Shown one piece after another: positions 10,390 to 19,409 of a stretch of DNA of 64,000 nt. This DNA comes from Vibrio brasiliensis LMG 20546. Its GTDB lineage: Bacteria > Pseudomonadota > Gammaproteobacteria > Enterobacterales > Vibrionaceae. A program made the position numbers and the translations under genes. Below the pieces are notes generated by a model that had not been told where the DNA came from, did not search any database, and saw only the letters and a list, made by a program, of their open reading frames with translations. Positions within the stretch are counted from its first letter, which is position 1. Every line of letters starts with the position of its first letter. Where the stretch lies: NCBI RefSeq assembly GCF_000189255.1, contig NZ_AEVS01000049.1, forward strand, positions 1 through 64,000, given 5' to 3'.

Positions 10390-10665
10390 ATGATGCAGGA
10401 TTGTAGTGAAAAATTTATAGTTTCCGGTGTAGTACAAGGAGTGGGGTTTCGTTATCACACTTCATATCAAGGACAGAAACTTGGCTTAGTCGGATATGCA
10501 AAGAATCTGGCCAACGGTGATGTTGAAGTCGTTGTGTGTGGTTCAGAGGCAGCAATTGAGTTGATGGCAGACTGGTTGGCACAGGGGCCTAAAACATCGG
10601 TCGTTGATAACGTGGTGCGTGAAACTATTGCCTACAAACCCTATAAAGGCTTTCAGATCCTATAG
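10390..10665 (+). CDS. acyP: Acylphosphatase
   Basis: This 91-residue protein has the full acylphosphatase fold signature. [12 protein letters not shown] carries the phosphate-binding loop and catalytic Arg21, and [13 protein letters not shown] carries catalytic Asn39. It hydrolyses carboxyl-phosphate bonds such as acetyl phosphate in the cytoplasm. It corresponds to E. coli yccX, which also sits between rlmI and tusE. It is convergent with tusE, with only about 30 bases between the stops. Confidence 0.95.
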   Translation: MMQDCSEKFIVSGVVQGVGFRYHTSYQGQKLGLVGYAKNLANGDVEVVVCGSEAAIELMADWLAQGPKTSVVDNVVRETIAYKPYKGFQIL

Positions 10666-10697
10666 CCAAAGCAACAGGATCTGAATAACGGGTCGTG

Positions 10698-11027
10698 TTA
10701 CAAACACTTGGCTGGTTTTGGTAAACCTGCAAGCTTTGTCGCTTGTTTTGCCGGACCCTGTTTGAATAGTTTGAACAGGTACTTGCTGTTGCCTTTCTCC
10801 GGGCCGTGAGCTTTCTCCATTGCTTTCACTAACATGCGAACGGCTGGAGAGGTGTTGAACTCTTCGTAGAACTCACGCACAAAATGAACCACTTCCAGAT
10901 GCGCTTCAGTTAACTCAATGCCTTCTTCCTCGGCCAGAATAGCGATCATACCTTCCTCCCACTGAGTATGGTCTAGTAGGTAGCCTTGAGCGTCAGTTTC
11001 GATTTGTTTGCCGTTATATTCAAACAT
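10698..11027 (-). CDS. tusE: Sulfur relay protein TusE
   Basis: This 109-residue protein is the same length as E. coli Tus[16 protein letters not shown] and [11 protein letters not shown] are family hallmarks, as is the C-terminal KPAKCL with the conserved Cys108 that accepts sulfur from TusBCD and hands it to MnmA for 2-thiouridine in tRNA. The frame extends upstream, but the ATG at 11027 has AGGA eight bases before it and gives the family N-terminus, so the extension is rejected. The yccA-type gene upstream is on the same strand but ends at a terminator before tusE. Confidence 0.95.
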   Translation of the reverse strand: MFEYNGKQIETDAQGYLLDHTQWEEGMIAILAEEEGIELTEAHLEVVHFVREFYEEFNTSPAVRMLVKAMEKAHGPEKGNSKYLFKLFKQGPAKQATKLAGLPKPAKCL

Positions 11028-11101
11028 CTTAACGATCCTAAATAGTTTGATATTCAATAGGGTAGCGCAGCATACCGCGATTGGACAATATGGCAAGAAA
11101 G

Positions 11102-11137
11102 AAAAAGCCCGAAAGATAATCTTTCGGGCTTTTTGGT
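11102..11137 (-). terminator. Strong terminator between yccA-type gene and tusE
   Basis: AAAAAGCCCGAAAGAT and ATCTTTCGGGCTTTTT form a nearly perfect long stem with a two-base loop, flanked by A and T runs. It can act in both directions and directly follows the yccA-type stop codon. Confidence 0.9.
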
Positions 11138-11156
11138 GTTTGATTAAACGTTAATC

Positions 11157-11819
11157 TTAATCGTCGTTCATGATGCCAAGGATGCTTAGCAGGCTGATGA
11201 AGATGTTGTAGATTGAAACGTAAAGCGTAATCGTCGCTGAAATGTAGTTTGTCTCACCGCCACGGATGATGCCTTGAGTCGTCATCAGGATCGCCATAGT
11301 AGAGAACACGATGAACAGGCTGCTTAGTGCCAGGTGTAGAATCGTTGACTGGATAAAGAAGCTCGCAATCATACCTACAACCAGTACTACAAATAGCGAT
11401 AGCATCAGGCCACCCATCATAGACAGGTCACGCTTAGTTGTTAGTGCGTAAGCAGAAGCCGCCATAAACGACAGAGCTGTACCGCCAAGTGCAGTCAGGA
11501 TGACATCACCCATACCAGCGCCAATGTAAGCGTTAAGAATTGGACCAAGTGTGTAACCCAGGAAACCAGTGAATAGGAAGGTAAACACTAGACCCATGCT
11601 GTTGTTGCGGTTCTTTTCAGTTAGGAAAAGTAGACCGTAGAAGCCAACAAGCATAATAATGATGCCCGGACGAGGAAGGTTCATCGCCATTGAAACACCA
11701 GCGACCACTGCTGACCATAGCAGTGTCATAGAGAGTAGAGCGTAAGTATTACGCAATACTTTGTTTGTTTGCAGTGCACTTTCTTGAGATGAAGTGCGGG
11801 TAAACATAGGACTGTTCAT
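11157..11819 (-). CDS. yccA: Bax inhibitor-1/YccA family membrane protein
   Basis: This 220-residue protein has about seven hydrophobic segments, the same length as E. coli YccA (219). GFYGLLFLTEKNRN, a Gly-rich FTFLFTGFLGYTLGP and a C-terminal YNIFISLLSILGIM segment ending in acidic residues are typical of the TMBIM/BI-1 family. In E. coli, YccA interacts with the membrane protease FtsH. Its position next to tusE and acyP matches E. coli. GAGGAAGATT precedes the ATG as a good ribosome binding site. Confidence 0.9.
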   Translation of the reverse strand: MNSPMFTRTSSQESALQTNKVLRNTYALLSMTLLWSAVVAGVSMAMNLPRPGIIIMLVGFYGLLFLTEKNRNNSMGLVFTFLFTGFLGYTLGPILNAYIGAGMGDVILTALGGTALSFMAASAYALTTKRDLSMMGGLMLSLFVVLVVGMIASFFIQSTILHLALSSLFIVFSTMAILMTTQGIIRGGETNYISATITLYVSIYNIFISLLSILGIMNDD

Positions 11820-11967
11820 AATCTTCCTCGTAAGGTTTTATGTTTATATCTACATTTATGAGGTTGAATGGTAAAAAGATCAAGCCCCAATTCACTTAGT
11901 AGTAGACAAAATAATAATAGAAATAAAAACTTATGTATTTTGAAAGATGTAACACAATATAACAACT

Positions 11968-11996
11968 AAAAAGGGGCGACCGAAGTCACCCCTTTG
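11968..11996 (-). terminator. Terminator of the aap operon
   Basis: On the minus strand GGGGTGAC, a TTCG tetraloop and GTCGCCCC (one mismatch) are followed by TTTTT. It lies just downstream of aapP. Confidence 0.9.
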
Positions 11997-12009
11997 GCAG
12001 TACATCTGA

Positions 12010-12759
12010 TTAGTGGTGCAATATTTGCGCAAGGAAGTTCTGAGTACGGTCTGACTGAGGATTTTCAAAGAATTCAACCGGGTTGTTCTCTTCGATAATC
12101 TCACCGGCATCCATAAAGATAACGCGGTCTGCCACCTCTTTAGCAAAGCCCATTTCGTGCGTTACACACAACATGGTCATACCTTCTTCTGCCAGTTCAA
12201 CCATTACGTCAAGTACCTCACGTACCATCTCTGGGTCAAGTGCTGACGTTGGTTCATCAAACAGCATAACTTGCGGGCTCATACAAAGAGAGCGAGCGAT
12301 AGCTACACGCTGCTGCTGACCACCAGATAACTGACCAGGGTATTTATCAGCCTGATCTGGAATCTTAACGCGCTCAAGGTATTTCATTGCAATCGCTTCA
12401 GCTTCTTCTTTAGGCATTTTCTTAACCCAAATTGGTGCCAGCGTACAGTTCTCAAGCACTGTAAGGTGAGGGAAGAGGTTAAAGTGCTGGAAACACATAC
12501 CCACTTCACGGCGAACCGCTTCGATATTTTTCAGATCTTCAGTTAGCTCAGTACCTGAAACGAAAATATGACCTTTCTGGTGCTCTTCCAAACGGTTGAT
12601 GCAACGAATCATGGTCGATTTACCTGAGCCAGAAGGGCCACAGATTACGATTTTTTCGCCTTTCTTAACGTTCAGGTTGATGTTCTTTAGTACGTGGAAT
12701 TCACCGTACCACTTGTTCATATCCTTTAGTTGGATCATGTAATCTTGTTGTTGCGTCAT
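12010..12759 (-). CDS. aapP: General L-amino-acid ABC transporter ATPase (AapP type)
   Basis: This 249-residue cytoplasmic ATPase of the polar amino-acid uptake class carries Walker [10 protein letters not shown] near residue 40, the Q-loop [12 protein letters not shown], signature LSGGQQQR, Walker [13 protein letters not shown] and the switch His in CVTHEMGF. It is the last gene of aapJQMP, 20 bases after aapM, and powers uptake by the AapQ/AapM channel. The ATG at 12759 has AAGGACG upstream and gives the family N-terminus; the frame could be extended to 12903 but that would run into aapM. Confidence 0.95.
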   Translation of the reverse strand: MTQQQDYMIQLKDMNKWYGEFHVLKNINLNVKKGEKIVICGPSGSGKSTMIRCINRLEEHQKGHIFVSGTELTEDLKNIEAVRREVGMCFQHFNLFPHLTVLENCTLAPIWVKKMPKEEAEAIAMKYLERVKIPDQADKYPGQLSGGQQQRVAIARSLCMSPQVMLFDEPTSALDPEMVREVLDVMVELAEEGMTMLCVTHEMGFAKEVADRVIFMDAGEIIEENNPVEFFENPQSDRTQNFLAQILHH

Positions 12760-12779
12760 AATACGTCCTTGAGCTCTAA

Positions 12780-13877
12780 TTATCGTTTGTGACCGGTATG
12801 AAGTTTGTTTTCTAGCCAGATCGAATATCTCGACATGCCGAAACAAAATACCCAGAACACTAACGCGACAAATACATAACTTTCTGTTGCAAAGCCTAAC
12901 CACTCAGGGTCAGTGTTTGCAGCTTGTCCGATACCCAGTACGTCAAACATACCGATGATTAGTACCAGACTGGTATCTTTGAACAGACCAATAAAGGTGT
13001 TCACAATTGACGGAATAGTAATCTTCAACGCTTGCGGAAGAATAATCAATCCCATTTTTTTCCAGTAACTTAGACCAAGCGCATCAGCCGCTTCGTATTG
13101 TCCTTTAGGAATCGCCTGAAGGCCACCACGAACCACTTCTGCCATGTAAGCGGCACTAAACATAACCACACCGATAAGAGCACGGATAAGTTTATCTGTT
13201 TCTGACCCTTCAGAAAGGAACAGTGGCAGCATAACCGATGCCATAAACAGAACAGTGATAAGTGGAACGCCACGCCAAACTTCAATGTAGACAGTACAGA
13301 TACTGCGGATGATTGGCATCTCTGAACGGCGTCCTAGTGCCAAAGCTACACCAATTGGCAGTGATACAACGATACCGACAAGCGCGATAATCAGTGTAAC
13401 AAGCAGGCCGCCCCATTTGTGCGTTTCAACGACTTCCAGACCGAATACACCACCGTACAGCAGAGCTGCAATGAAAAATGGGTAAACGTTAACGAAGAAT
13501 AGCCAGATCCACAGACGCTTAGGCGTTTTCTCGTAAGCAAGCAATACAGTAAAGATCGCCAGCGTTACATAAAACAATTGTGGACGCCAAAGTTCCGCTT
13601 CAGGGTAGAAGCCATACATGAACTGATCCCAGCGCACGGCGATAAATACCCAACAAGCACCTTCACGGCTACATGCGTCACGAGTTGTGCCAACCCAGTC
13701 AGCGTTTAGGAATGCCCAGTTAACCACTTCCCAAAGCAACATTGCTGACAGGACAGTGAGAATCACGGTAACAACCGAGTTCACCGGACCGTTAAATAGG
13801 TTCTTTCTGAGCCAACCAACCAGACCAACAGTATTTGCTGGAGGTGGAAGGTCAGGCTGAAATTGATGTACTTTCAT
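12780..13877 (-). CDS. aapM: Amino-acid ABC transporter permease (AapM type)
   Basis: This 365-residue inner-membrane permease has a long N-terminal extension of several membrane segments before the binding-protein-dependent transport core. That core carries the EAA-type motif [17 protein letters not shown], which contacts the ATPase. The large extension distinguishes Aap/Bzt permeases from shorter GlnP-type ones. The ATG at 13877 follows GGAGAGATAG and starts one base after the aapQ stop codon, so the two are translationally coupled. The earlier in-frame TTG at 13898 is unlikely. Confidence 0.93.
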   Translation of the reverse strand: MKVHQFQPDLPPPANTVGLVGWLRKNLFNGPVNSVVTVILTVLSAMLLWEVVNWAFLNADWVGTTRDACSREGACWVFIAVRWDQFMYGFYPEAELWRPQLFYVTLAIFTVLLAYEKTPKRLWIWLFFVNVYPFFIAALLYGGVFGLEVVETHKWGGLLVTLIIALVGIVVSLPIGVALALGRRSEMPIIRSICTVYIEVWRGVPLITVLFMASVMLPLFLSEGSETDKLIRALIGVVMFSAAYMAEVVRGGLQAIPKGQYEAADALGLSYWKKMGLIILPQALKITIPSIVNTFIGLFKDTSLVLIIGMFDVLGIGQAANTDPEWLGFATESYVFVALVFWVFCFGMSRYSIWLENKLHTGHKR

Positions 13878-13878
13878 T

Positions 13879-15081
13879 CTATCTCTCCACCAAAGCAACT
13901 TTCTTGTTGTACAGGTTCATCAGAGCTGATGTCAGCAGGCTGAGTGTTAGGTAAACCGCCATTGTCATCGCAATGATTTCAATCGCCTGACCAGTCTGGT
14001 TTAGCGTTGTACCCGCAAATACCGATACCAGATCCGGGTAACCAATCGCCATCGCAAGCGATGAGTTTTTGGTTAAGTTCAAGTATTGGCTGGTTAGCGG
14101 TGGAATGATGATACGCAGAGCCTGAGGGATAACGACAAGCTTCAAGGTACGCGAGCGAGGTAAACCTAGCGACATCGCCGCTTCTGTTTGACCGTGGCTA
14201 ACCGCATTGATACCAGAACGAACGATCTCTGCGATGAACGATGCAGTGTACACACTCAACGCAAGCAGTAATGCTGCGAGTTCTGGGATGATGCTAATAC
14301 CGCCCTTAAAGTTGAAACCCTTCAGTTCAGGGTAATCAGCAGAGATAGGAGCGCCAGCAAGGAAGTAAACAACCACAGGCAGAGCGATACACAGACCAAG
14401 TGCGATACGGCCCATCGGTGTTTGCTGACCAGTGAGTTTTTGTTTGTTTTTTGCCCACACGCCAATCAGAATCGTTGCAACAATACCGATGACAAAGCTC
14501 GCGATAACAATCGAAGATCCTTGTTCAAAAACAGGTGCAGGGAAGTAGAGACCACGTACGTTAAGGAAAATGGCTTCACCCAGACTTAAACTTTGGCGTG
14601 CAGATGGCAGTGCTTGCAATACAGCGAAGTACCAGAAGAAAATCTGAAGAAGTAGAGGGATGTTACGGAAAGTCTCGATATAAACAGCAGCGAAACGGCT
14701 AACTAGCCAGTTAGACGATAGACGCGCAACACCCATGACAAAGCCAATAACCGTCGCCAGAATAATACCAAAGAAGGATACTAGCGCCGTGTTAAGCAGG
14801 CCTACCATGAACGTTCGGCCGTAAGAGAAGGTTTCATCGTACTCAATCAGCGTTAAGCCAATCCCAAAGCCGGCTTCTTGAGTAAGAAAGTCAAAACCCG
14901 TGGCGATACCACGTGCTTCTAAGTTGGTTAGTGCATTATTGACAATTGTGTAAAAGAAAAAGACGAGTGCTGAGATCGCAATAATCTGGAAAACAACAGC
15001 TCTAAAGGTGGGATTGTAAAAAAGGTTAGCGTTTGAATTCGGTCCGTTATCCGATTTCGCCGCAACATTAGTAGGTTTCAT
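13879..15081 (-). CDS. aapQ: Amino-acid ABC transporter permease (AapQ type)
   Basis: This 400-residue integral membrane permease is the partner of AapM. Its membrane segments include a first helix near residues 28-50 and the EAA motif GQTEAAMSLGLPRSRTLKLV near residue 300. An insertion of about 100 residues in the middle (residues about 170-280) is typical of the Aap/Bzt permease pair. It forms the heterodimeric channel for broad-range L-amino acids. It lies 77 bases downstream of aapJ, with a hairpin in between. Confidence 0.93.
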   Translation of the reverse strand: MKPTNVAAKSDNGPNSNANLFYNPTFRAVVFQIIAISALVFFFYTIVNNALTNLEARGIATGFDFLTQEAGFGIGLTLIEYDETFSYGRTFMVGLLNTALVSFFGIILATVIGFVMGVARLSSNWLVSRFAAVYIETFRNIPLLLQIFFWYFAVLQALPSARQSLSLGEAIFLNVRGLYFPAPVFEQGSSIVIASFVIGIVATILIGVWAKNKQKLTGQQTPMGRIALGLCIALPVVVYFLAGAPISADYPELKGFNFKGGISIIPELAALLLALSVYTASFIAEIVRSGINAVSHGQTEAAMSLGLPRSRTLKLVVIPQALRIIIPPLTSQYLNLTKNSSLAMAIGYPDLVSVFAGTTLNQTGQAIEIIAMTMAVYLTLSLLTSALMNLYNKKVALVER

Positions 15082-15107
15082 ACAGCTATAACCTCAAATC
15101 CATTTTT

Positions 15108-15138
15108 TATAAAAAGGGCGGCCAAAACCGCCCATTTT
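15108..15138 (-). terminator. Intercistronic hairpin between aapJ and aapQ
   Basis: On the minus strand GGGCGG, loop TTTTGG and CCGCCC are followed by TTTTTAT. Inside an operon, after the binding-protein gene, this probably acts as a partial terminator or 3' stabiliser, giving more AapJ than permease. Confidence 0.75.
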
Positions 15139-15158
15139 CTATTGTAACTAACTAAGAG

Positions 15159-16187
15159 TTAACGGATTGGTGGAGCGTACATGAAGCCACCAGCATTCCA
15201 CAGTGCGTTAACGCCACGTGAAATTTGTAGTGGTGAACCTTCACCTACGGTGCGCTCGAAGCTCTCGCCGTAGTTACCCACCTGTTTGATTACCTGATAA
15301 CCCCAGTCATCACGGATGCCCAGACCTTTACCTTTAGGACCGTCTACACCAAGGATACGCTTGATGTTTGGATCTTTAGACTTAAGCATTTCGTCTGCGT
15401 TCTTAGAAGTGATGCCGTATTCTTCAGCGTTCACCATTGCAGCCAGAGTCCACTTAGCGATGTTGAACCACTGGTCGTCACCTTGACGAACTACTGGGCC
15501 TAGAGGCTCTTTAGAAATGATTTCTGGAAGTACTTGCGCTGAAGAAGGATCTTGTAGGTTCAGGCGAAGTGCGTACAGACCAGATTGGTCAGTCGTTAGC
15601 ACGTCACAACGACCAGCGTCGAAACCTTTAGACGTTTGAGCTGCTGTATCGAATACAACTGGCTTGTAAGACATACCGCTGTTACGGAAGTAGTCAGCTA
15701 GGTTAAGTTCTGTTGTTGTACCAGACTGAACACATACAGATGCGCCATCTAGTTCTTTAGCACTTGTCAGGCCAAGATCTTTCTTAACCATGAAGCCTTG
15801 ACCATCGTAGTAGTTAACGCCAACGAAGTTCAGACCTAGTGCAGTATCACGGTGTAGAGTCCAAGTAGTGTTACGAGAAAGAACGTCGATTTCACCAGAT
15901 TGCAGGGCAGTGAAACGCTCTTTAGCTGTTAGAGGTACATATTTAACTTTAGTTTTATCGCCTAGTACTGCAGAAGCAAGTGCCTGACAGTATTCAACGT
16001 CAATACCTTCCCATTCACCTTTAGAGTTCGGGTTAGAGAAACCTGGCAAGCCAGTACTTACACCACAAGTTAGAAAACCTTGTTTAGTTACTTTATCCAG
16101 CGTGCTATCTGCAGCAGCAGCGCTTGTAGACATCAGTGCAGTAGATGCCGCTACAACTGAAGCAAGAAGTGTTAGTTTATGTGCCAT
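15159..16187 (-). CDS. aapJ: Periplasmic amino-acid-binding protein (AapJ type)
   Basis: A 342-residue secreted binding protein. The signal peptide occupies residues 1 to about 25 (positive start, hydrophobic core, ending near SAAA/ADS). The mature part has the family 3 solute-binding fold: GFLTCGVSTGLPGFS at the first strand, GEWEGIDVEYCQALASAV, and LSRNTTWTLHRD, which is typical of the AapJ/BztA branch. It captures L-amino acids in the periplasm and delivers them to AapQM. The ATG at 16187 with AGGAAGGA upstream is preferred over the in-frame codon at 16211. It is first in the operon. Confidence 0.95.
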   Translation of the reverse strand: MAHKLTLLASVVAASTALMSTSAAAADSTLDKVTKQGFLTCGVSTGLPGFSNPNSKGEWEGIDVEYCQALASAVLGDKTKVKYVPLTAKERFTALQSGEIDVLSRNTTWTLHRDTALGLNFVGVNYYDGQGFMVKKDLGLTSAKELDGASVCVQSGTTTELNLADYFRNSGMSYKPVVFDTAAQTSKGFDAGRCDVLTTDQSGLYALRLNLQDPSSAQVLPEIISKEPLGPVVRQGDDQWFNIAKWTLAAMVNAEEYGITSKNADEMLKSKDPNIKRILGVDGPKGKGLGIRDDWGYQVIKQVGNYGESFERTVGEGSPLQISRGVNALWNAGGFMYAPPIR

Positions 16188-16647
16188 TTGTATCCTTCCT
16201 GTATGATCCATGTTAAATCAGGTTCAACCTGATACAACGATTAAATGGTGTTGTGTTTCTTAATTATTAGGTTGCTTATGCTCATCTTTGAGCATTAAGT
16301 AAATCAACCAGTTATAAGCGTAGGAAAGGATCGGTAATTTCTCAAATGTATAATTTAAAAAGATTTTTGAATGAAATCACAAATCCTGACAGACTTTAGA
16401 ATGACGAAATGTTGCTTAAATGTAAATAGTGCAAGACTTCACAAAATTGGTGCGACAGGATGGTGTAATAAATTTATCAATACTTATAGATTTGAAATTT
16501 GAATCATTCTTTAGTGTCAGTGCAATAAACTAAAAATAGTTCGAAATTTGGTCAATTGTTAGGCGTGATCTCGATAGGTAATGAATCTATTGCTCTATTT
16601 TTGGTAGTATCAAGGCTGAAGATGTTTCTAATTACTCAAGGATTGAA
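16188..16647. other. Long AT-rich control region upstream of aapJ
   Basis: 460 bases between the divergent aapJ and siroheme synthase genes hold no convincing ORF. It is AT-rich with many short A and T tracts, as expected for a region bound by global regulators. I could not assign a specific operator. Confidence 0.5.
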
Positions 16648-17586
16648 ATGCAGTATTTTCCTCTGTTCATAGATTTAACTAATAAACCCGTGCTGGTAGT
16701 AGGCGGAGGAGAGGTTGCAAGTCGCAAAGTTGACAGTCTGGTTAGGGCGGGGGCGAATGTGACCATTGTCTCACCGCATGTAGAAACCTATCTGGCAAAT
16801 TTGATTGATAAAGATGAGTGTCAGTGGATTCAGGGCTTCTATTCCGATGAACTGCTCAATACCAATTACGTACAAGTTTGGGCGACAACAGATAACCCAA
16901 GCCTGAACCACCAGGTCCATCATGATGCTAAGCGTCGAGGTATGTTAGTTAATGTGGTCGATGATCAGCCATATTGTGACTTCATTACACCATCTATGAT
17001 TAACCGTGGCCGTATTCAGTTAGCGATTTCTAGTGGCGGTGCAGCGCCGGTATTGATTCGCAACGTCAGAGAGAAGCTCGAAGCAGTACTGCCACAAAAC
17101 TTAGCAGTCCAAGCGGACTTTGCTGCTTCTAAACGTAAAGACATCAAAGCGAAACTTGATAGCGTTGGTCAAAGACGCAAGTTTTGGGAAGCCTTCTTTG
17201 CTCGTTCAGATGTTGGTCTGGCGAGTAACAACAGCGAACTGGAAAAAGCGTATCAGGCACTGCTTAAGGATGGCTTTGACCAGAAAGGTTCGGTTACCTG
17301 GATTGAGTATGGTGAAGATGTTGAGCTACTTACGCTAAAAGCATTAAGGTTGATGCAGCAGGCTGAAATTGTCCTGCATGATGCTAAGTGTCCATTCTCA
17401 TTTATCGATTTGGTCCGTCGAGATGCGGAGCGGGTAGAGTGCCAAAGTGAAGCAGACTTCAGTGCACAACTACAACAAGCCCGTCAACAAGACCAACGAG
17501 TAGTCATACTGATGCCACCAAAATCACAGCGAGTGACTTTCCTCCAAGGTAATGACTTGCTGATTGAATTGGGTGCAACTAAATAG
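16648..17586 (+). CDS. Siroheme synthase: precorrin-2 dehydrogenase/ferrochelatase with vestigial C-domain
   Basis: A 312-residue protein homologous to the N-terminal half of CysG. The NAD-binding loop is VVGGGEVASRK (residues 17-27). Asp105 in NVVDDQP and Ser128 in AISSGGAAP match CysG catalytic positions Asp104 and Ser128, and a dimerisation region with GQRRKFWEAFF follows. It should oxidise precorrin-2 and insert iron to make siroheme for sulfite and nitrite reductases. From about residue 215 the sequence aligns with the start of the CysG methyltransferase domain (LLTLKALRLMQQAEIVLHDA, DLVRRDAERV). However, the SAM-binding GAGPGD motif reads IEYGED and the protein stops after about 95 residues of that domain. 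Uroporphyrinogen methylation must come from another enzyme. Confidence 0.9.
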   Translation: MQYFPLFIDLTNKPVLVVGGGEVASRKVDSLVRAGANVTIVSPHVETYLANLIDKDECQWIQGFYSDELLNTNYVQVWATTDNPSLNHQVHHDAKRRGMLVNVVDDQPYCDFITPSMINRGRIQLAISSGGAAPVLIRNVREKLEAVLPQNLAVQADFAASKRKDIKAKLDSVGQRRKFWEAFFARSDVGLASNNSELEKAYQALLKDGFDQKGSVTWIEYGEDVELLTLKALRLMQQAEIVLHDAKCPFSFIDLVRRDAERVECQSEADFSAQLQQARQQDQRVVILMPPKSQRVTFLQGNDLLIELGATK

Positions 17587-17587
17587 C

Positions 17588-17613
17588 AAAAGGGCCACAT
17601 AACGTGGCCCTTT
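17588..17613. terminator. Bidirectional terminator between siroheme synthase and yajQ
   Basis: GGGCCAC, loop ATAAC and GTGGCCC are flanked by AAAA and TTT. It serves two convergent genes. Confidence 0.9.
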
Positions 17614-17640
17614 ATCTATCTCTACCAAAGCAGAATACAC

Positions 17641-18126
17641 TTAGTCGCGGAAGTTCTCGTATTGGAACGGCTGACCAAGCTCTGCTTCGCGGATAACGGC
17701 GATAGCGGCTTGCAGATCATCACGCTTCTTACCCGTAACTCGAACTTTTTCGCCCTGGATAGAAGCCTGAACCTTCATCTTTTTGTCTTTAATAAGCTTA
17801 ACGATCTTCTTCGCCATAGGCGCTTCAATACCTTGCTTAAATACAACGATTTGGTGCCAGTTTTTACCTGTCGCTTCTTCCGGCTTTGCTTCCATTGCAT
17901 TAACGTCAACACCACGTTTGGTTAGGTTACCACGTAAAATGTCACGCATTTGCTTGAGCTGGAAATCACCTTCAGCACGTAGTTTAACTGACTCGTCTTT
18001 CTGCATTTCGAATGAAGCTTCAACTCCACGGAAGTCGAAACGAGTAGACAGCTCACGAGAAGCATTATCTACCGCGTTACGCAGTTCTACAGTATCGACT
18101 TCAGAAACAATATCAAAAGATGGCAT
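17641..18126 (-). CDS. yajQ: YajQ-family nucleotide-binding protein
   Basis: A 161-residue protein with the YajQ (UPF0234/DUF520) signature throughout: [11 protein letters not shown] at the start, STRFDFRG, and the C-terminal [16 protein letters not shown] followed by [10 protein letters not shown]. It is made of two ferredoxin-like halves. Family members bind nucleotides, and some bind cyclic di-GMP; which applies here cannot be read from sequence. It starts 20 bases after the DAHP synthase stop, on the same strand, so the two are probably co-transcribed. AAGGATT precedes the ATG. Confidence 0.95.
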   Translation of the reverse strand: MPSFDIVSEVDTVELRNAVDNASRELSTRFDFRGVEASFEMQKDESVKLRAEGDFQLKQMRDILRGNLTKRGVDVNAMEAKPEEATGKNWHQIVVFKQGIEAPMAKKIVKLIKDKKMKVQASIQGEKVRVTGKKRDDLQAAIAVIREAELGQPFQYENFRD

Positions 18127-18145
18127 GTCGGAATCCTTATTATAA

Positions 18146-19195
18146 TCAACGAGCTTTTACGGCACTTGCCAGCATATCTAGCATAGTAGCGGTGTCTTCC
18201 CAACCTAAGCAAGGGTCAGTGATTGATTGACCGTAAGTTAGATTGTTAAGATCTTCCATTGACTGATTGCCTTCAAGAATGAAGCTTTCAGCCATGATAC
18301 CAGCAACCTGGTTTTTACCTGATTTGATCTGCTCACAGATATCTTGTGCAACTTCAAGTTGCTTTCTGTGCTGCTTTTGACAGTTTGCGTGGCTGAAATC
18401 AACCACAAGACGTTCAGGTAAGCCGAACTCGCCTAGTTGTTTACACGCGGCATCAACCGATGCTGCATCAAAGTTAGGGCCTTTATCACCGCCACGTAGA
18501 ATTACGTGACCAAATGGGTTACCACTGGTGCGGTAAACGGTCATGCGGCCATTCTTATCTGGCGAGTAGAAATAGTGCGACGCTTGAGAAGCACGAATCG
18601 CATCAATGGCAATTTTAATGTTGCCGTTAGTACCATTCTTAAAACCAACAGGGCAAGAGAGTGCTGATGCCATTTCACGGTGGATTTGAGATTCCGTTGT
18701 GCGTGCACCAATCGCGCCCCAGGTAATCAGGTCGGCAATGTACTGGCCAGTGATCATATCTAAAAACTCGGTAGCAGTAGCTAGACCAAGCTTATTGATA
18801 TCGAGCAATAGCTTACGGGCTTTATTTAAACCAGTTTCCAGGGCGTAAGAGCCATCCAGGTTAGGGTCGGTGATTAATCCTTTCCAACCTACAACGGTAC
18901 GTGGTTTTTCAAAGTAAGTACGCATTACGATGAAGAGTTCATCTTTGTATTGCGCTTGAATTGCTGCTAAACGCTCCGCGTAGTCAAGAGCGGCATCGGT
19001 ATCGTGAACTGAACATGGGCCGACAATGACCAATAGGCGCTGGTCTTCCCCTGTAAGAATGTTTTCGATTTGGCGACGTGACTGTGCGATACGCTGAGCG
19101 ACTTCATCTGTAATCGGATGGGCGCTTCCTAATTCTGCCGGAGTTGGCATTGGACCCAGCGGTTGGGTTCTTAATTCATCGGTTTTTAATGGCAT
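18146..19195 (-). CDS. aroH: 3-deoxy-7-phosphoheptulonate (DAHP) synthase, AroH-like
   Basis: A 349-residue class I alpha DAHP synthase. It condenses PEP with erythrose 4-phosphate, the first step of aromatic amino-acid synthesis. Visible motifs are [49 protein letters not shown] and [14 protein letters not shown] (metal and PEP ligands). The TDELRT start and [17 protein letters not shown] resemble the Trp-sensitive AroH more than AroG or AroF, so the symbol is given on similarity; feedback specificity is not proven. It is upstream of yajQ and divergent from a PEP-synthase-like gene. Confidence 0.92.
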   Translation of the reverse strand: MPLKTDELRTQPLGPMPTPAELGSAHPITDEVAQRIAQSRRQIENILTGEDQRLLVIVGPCSVHDTDAALDYAERLAAIQAQYKDELFIVMRTYFEKPRTVVGWKGLITDPNLDGSYALETGLNKARKLLLDINKLGLATATEFLDMITGQYIADLITWGAIGARTTESQIHREMASALSCPVGFKNGTNGNIKIAIDAIRASQASHYFYSPDKNGRMTVYRTSGNPFGHVILRGGDKGPNFDAASVDAACKQLGEFGLPERLVVDFSHANCQKQHRKQLEVAQDICEQIKSGKNQVAGIMAESFILEGNQSMEDLNNLTYGQSITDPCLGWEDTATMLDMLASAVKAR

Positions 19196-19409
19196 ACCAC
19201 AGCCTGTTCTTTTTATTACGAAGCGATAAAGATAACGGAAACCAAGTTAGGAATAAACTACTTATCGTGATTCTTATTGGTATCAAACTGTAAAGTGCAA
19301 ATTTATGCAGTTTTATTTACTAAAAATGCTCGCAAGCCCTTGTGTTATAGGGTGACGATAGGTATGTTGAAGAATAGAAATACAACGAAAACCTTTGCCT
19401 GGAGCAGTA

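Noticed and set aside
19289-19310. TGTAAA half of a TyrR box upstream of the DAHP synthase
   Set aside because: The second half TTTACA is not found at the required spacing.
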